A stretch of 64,000 bases of DNA from Paraburkholderia flagellata (lineage in GTDB: Bacteria > Pseudomonadota > Gammaproteobacteria > Burkholderiales > Burkholderiaceae): NCBI RefSeq assembly GCF_021390645.1, contig NZ_JAJEJT010000004.1, forward strand, positions 1,054,001 to 1,118,000. Reading direction: 5' to 3'. The translations under genes were made by a program, and so were the position numbers. The notes beneath the pieces were generated by a model. It did not search any database. It saw only the letters and a list, made by a program, of their open reading frames with translations, and had not been told where the DNA came from. This document shows positions 62,439-64,000 of this stretch, piece by piece. Each line of letters starts with the position of its first letter. The first letter of the stretch is position 1.

Positions 62439-62750
62439 TCAATTGGCGTGCTTTTCCCTCTGAACCGCGCCGAAATGAAACGCAAGAAAAAGCCCCATGA
62501 CGAGCGCGCCCGCCAGCACCGCGACGACGTCTTCGCTCGTTGCAGGCTCCTGAAGCCGGTGCACGCCAAGCGCCAACGCGATCACGATATTCACGAAGCC
62601 CCAAATCACATTCACGACGGGCGACGAGTCGCCCCGCCCTCGCGGACGTGCAAAGGGTGTGGGAAAAGGCAGCCCCTGCAGGCCGGAGGCCAGATGCGGG
62701 ATCGCATTGCAAAAGAACGCACCAGCGAAAAAGAGCCACAAATACGGCAT
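62439..62750 (-). CDS. Small integral membrane protein
   Basis: A 103-residue protein. ATG 62750 (MPYLWLFFAGAFF) has GAGG seven bases upstream; the longer frame to 62867 is rejected because it runs through the TetR operator array. Three hydrophobic helices are predicted: residues 2-20, about 47-62 (VNVIWGFVNIVIALALG) and 74-92. Between them is a Pro/Arg-rich loop (FARPRGRGDSSP). It is divergent from the tetR gene and likely its target. Function unknown. Confidence 0.75.
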   Translation of the reverse strand: MPYLWLFFAGAFFCNAIPHLASGLQGLPFPTPFARPRGRGDSSPVVNVIWGFVNIVIALALGVHRLQEPATSEDVVAVLAGALVMGLFLAFHFGAVQREKHAN

Positions 62751-62823
62751 GTCGTAACCTCGAACGTACAAACAGGAAGGGGCAGCACAATGGCATGCAG
62801 CGACGGCGAGCGCCGCGCCGAAA

Positions 62824-62976
62824 TGCGAGGGCATCCTCGCAAATAATAGTAGAGAGTGGCCTCGCATAAGTCAATTCATTCGGGATCGGCTGGCGTGTGC
62901 CTGTGCTTCTTTATGGCCCTTCATCGGCAAGAATCCCATATGCTAATATGCGAGGAATTTCCATCATATCCTCGCA
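62824..62976. promoter_or_regulatory. TetR operator array (TGCGAGG / CCTCGCA)
   Basis: Five half-sites occur between the divergent genes: TGCGAGG at 62824 and CCTCGCA at 62835 (a palindrome with 4-bp centre), CCTCGCA at 62860, and TGCGAGG at 62949 with CCTCGCA at 62970 (14-bp centre). Such an array fits a TetR protein controlling itself and its neighbour. Confidence 0.75.
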
Positions 62977-62991
62977 TTAGAAGATATCGTC

Positions 62992-63624
62992 ATGACGCCC
63001 ACCACGCCTGTGGCGCAACCCGCGCGCCCCACCGAACCCAAACGCGAAAGGGGCCGCCAGCGTGTGGCCGCGATCATGGACGCCGCTGTCGCCGTTTTCA
63101 CCGAAAAGGGTTACGACGCGGCCACCATGACCGAAATCGCGGCGCGCTCGTCGACGGCGATCGGCTCGCTGTACCGCTTCTTCCCGACCAAAGAGGCGCT
63201 GGCCGAGGCGCTGTTGCTGCGTTACGCACAGCAGGCAAAGAACGGACTCGCCGACCTCGAGCAACAGGTTCCGGAGATGACCCTCGAGGCCGTAGCCGAT
63301 GCGCTCATCGACTTCGTGCTGCTGTTGCAGTCGCAACGCAGCTTCGCCGTTGCGCTCGTCGACGCCCGCAGCGGTAGCGACGACCACCGCAAGCGCTTTC
63401 GCGAAGCGATGCGCAGCGGCGTGGCCGGCATCCTGATCCGCGCGATCGCGCATCTCAAGCCGGCCAGGGCAAAAGTCATGGCGATCGTGCTGATTCACAT
63501 GCTCAAGGGCGTCGCTAGCATCGCCAACGAAGAACCCTCGGCGCGGGCCGTCCTGATGGCCGAACTTCGTGATCTCGTGCGCCTGTATCTCGTTTCGGCT
63601 GCGCAGCGCGCTGGCGGCAAATAG
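62992..63624 (+). CDS. TetR-family regulator
   Basis: A 210-residue TetR protein. After a short Pro-rich leader the HTH is clear: RVAAIMDAAVAVFTEKGY, then MTEIAARSSTAIGSLYRFFPTKEAL. The C-terminal helical ligand domain is of normal size. It is divergent from the small membrane protein, with its likely operators between them. It probably represses both genes and is released by a small hydrophobic ligand, which is not identified. Confidence 0.92.
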   Translation: MTPTTPVAQPARPTEPKRERGRQRVAAIMDAAVAVFTEKGYDAATMTEIAARSSTAIGSLYRFFPTKEALAEALLLRYAQQAKNGLADLEQQVPEMTLEAVADALIDFVLLLQSQRSFAVALVDARSGSDDHRKRFREAMRSGVAGILIRAIAHLKPARAKVMAIVLIHMLKGVASIANEEPSARAVLMAELRDLVRLYLVSAAQRAGGK

Positions 63625-63684
63625 CCTGCTAAAGAAGGAAAGCGGCGTCACGCGCGCATGATCTTTGTGCGCTACCATCGCTCC

Positions 63685-64000
63685 ATGCCCGAACAACCGC
63701 AACCCGCGGCTGCCGTGCCGCTGTCCGCGGCGGCGCAGCCCCAAAGCCCCTACGCCACCGCATTGGCGGGTGCGATCGCGCTGCTCGCGTGGGGCGCGCT
63801 CGCCGCGCAAGCCGACATTACGATTCAGCGCATGGTGCTGCGCGGCTTCGATGTGTTCGAAGCCATCGGCCGGCTTTCGGCCTATCTGACCAATCTCACG
63901 GTGTTGCTCGTCGCGCTCACCTTCACCTGCATTGCGCTGCGCCTGCGCGCGTGGCCGGCGCGCTTCTTCCGTGCTCCGGGCACAGTGAGCGCAGTGACGG
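63685..64000 (+). CDS. Pr6Pr-type membrane protein, N-terminal part (cut by window edge)
   Basis: The frame starts MPEQPQPAAAVP at 63685 (an in-frame ATG also lies at 63658) and runs off the end of the window after 105 codons. A first hydrophobic helix (ALAGAIALLAWGALAAQ) is followed by a segment of the AIGRLSAYLTNLTVLLVAL type, which is characteristic of Pr6Pr/FAR-17a-like six-helix membrane proteins. Function of the family is unknown. The reading frame agrees with high GC at third positions. Confidence 0.7.
   Translation, partial: MPEQPQPAAAVPLSAAAQPQSPYATALAGAIALLAWGALAAQADITIQRMVLRGFDVFEAIGRLSAYLTNLTVLLVALTFTCIALRLRAWPARFFRAPGTVSAVT

Overview
The window is about 64 kb of GC-rich bacterial DNA. 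It looks like a Burkholderiaceae genome of the Paraburkholderia/Caballeronia type. I infer this from the GC-rich codon use, the many GcvA-like LysR regulators, the DUF4148 small secreted protein, the IS91- and IS1182-type elements, and the density of small catabolic operons each paired with its own regulator. That pattern is typical of a secondary chromosome or megaplasmid. No tRNA, rRNA, replication, ribosomal or CRISPR locus was seen. Genus-level assignment is inference.

Layout. 0-6.7 kb: the 3' end of a LuxR-type regulator, an alpha/beta hydrolase, two secreted or lipoprotein genes, and an IS91-type HUH transposase paired with a tyrosine recombinase. 5.7-7.6 kb: a lysR broken by a one-base deletion, divergent from an SDR gene. 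8.1-11.3 kb: an AT-richer island of unrecognised secreted and membrane-anchored proteins. 11.9-18.4 kb: hypothetical genes, gene debris, a MASE1-PAS-PAS-GGDEF diguanylate cyclase and an IS1182-family transposase. 18.6-23.7 kb: Rrf2 regulator/epoxide-hydrolase pair, then LysR-SpeB-PotF (agmatine/polyamine) and an IS3 fragment. 23.8-31.8 kb: an amino-acid or 2-oxo-acid type catabolic locus (atypical SDR, two RidA proteins, 2-keto-4-pentenoate hydratase, PhzF-like protein, aldo-keto reductase, orphan LivK-like binding protein, YheO/DauR-like and Lrp regulators) with a shared operator-like motif. It ends in a decayed indolepyruvate:ferredoxin oxidoreductase and other debris. 32.9-40.5 kb: a complete beta-galactoside operon (LacI, ABC ATPase, binding protein, two permeases, GH42). 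40.5-46.2 kb: LysR, DUF4148, NmrA-like protein, aldo-keto reductase and a cNMP-binding/flavoprotein fusion. 46.9-52.9 kb: LysR, SDR, MFS and a split transketolase, with a second LysR at the end. 53.2-59.5 kb: VOC, cupin, D-2-hydroxyacid dehydrogenase, hydrolase, class II aldolase and MFS genes, with remnants of an HpcH/HpaI aldolase and a Crp/Fnr regulator. 59.9-64 kb: an EamA transporter with a His-rich tail, small proteins, and a TetR-controlled divergent pair.

The most useful new observations are regulatory or evolutionary. (1) A TTTC(T/G)ACAA motif occurs as a perfect palindrome before the PhzF-like gene and as three copies at exact 20-bp steps before the binding-protein gene. (2) A homologous block of about 65 bp containing TGCAA-N6-TTGCA precedes both the D-2-hydroxyacid dehydrogenase and the MFS gene 4 kb away. 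(3) CCTCGCA/TGCGAGG half-sites are arrayed between the TetR gene and its divergent partner. (4) A 61-bp coding-like repeat occurs twice, 21.6 kb apart. (5) An intrinsic terminator and a TAACGTTA palindrome lie in the leader of the galactosidase operon. (6) Several genes are recently broken, including one frameshifted inside an 8-bp repeat. No clear new defence system was found. The least explained genes are the island proteins at 8.1-11.3 kb.
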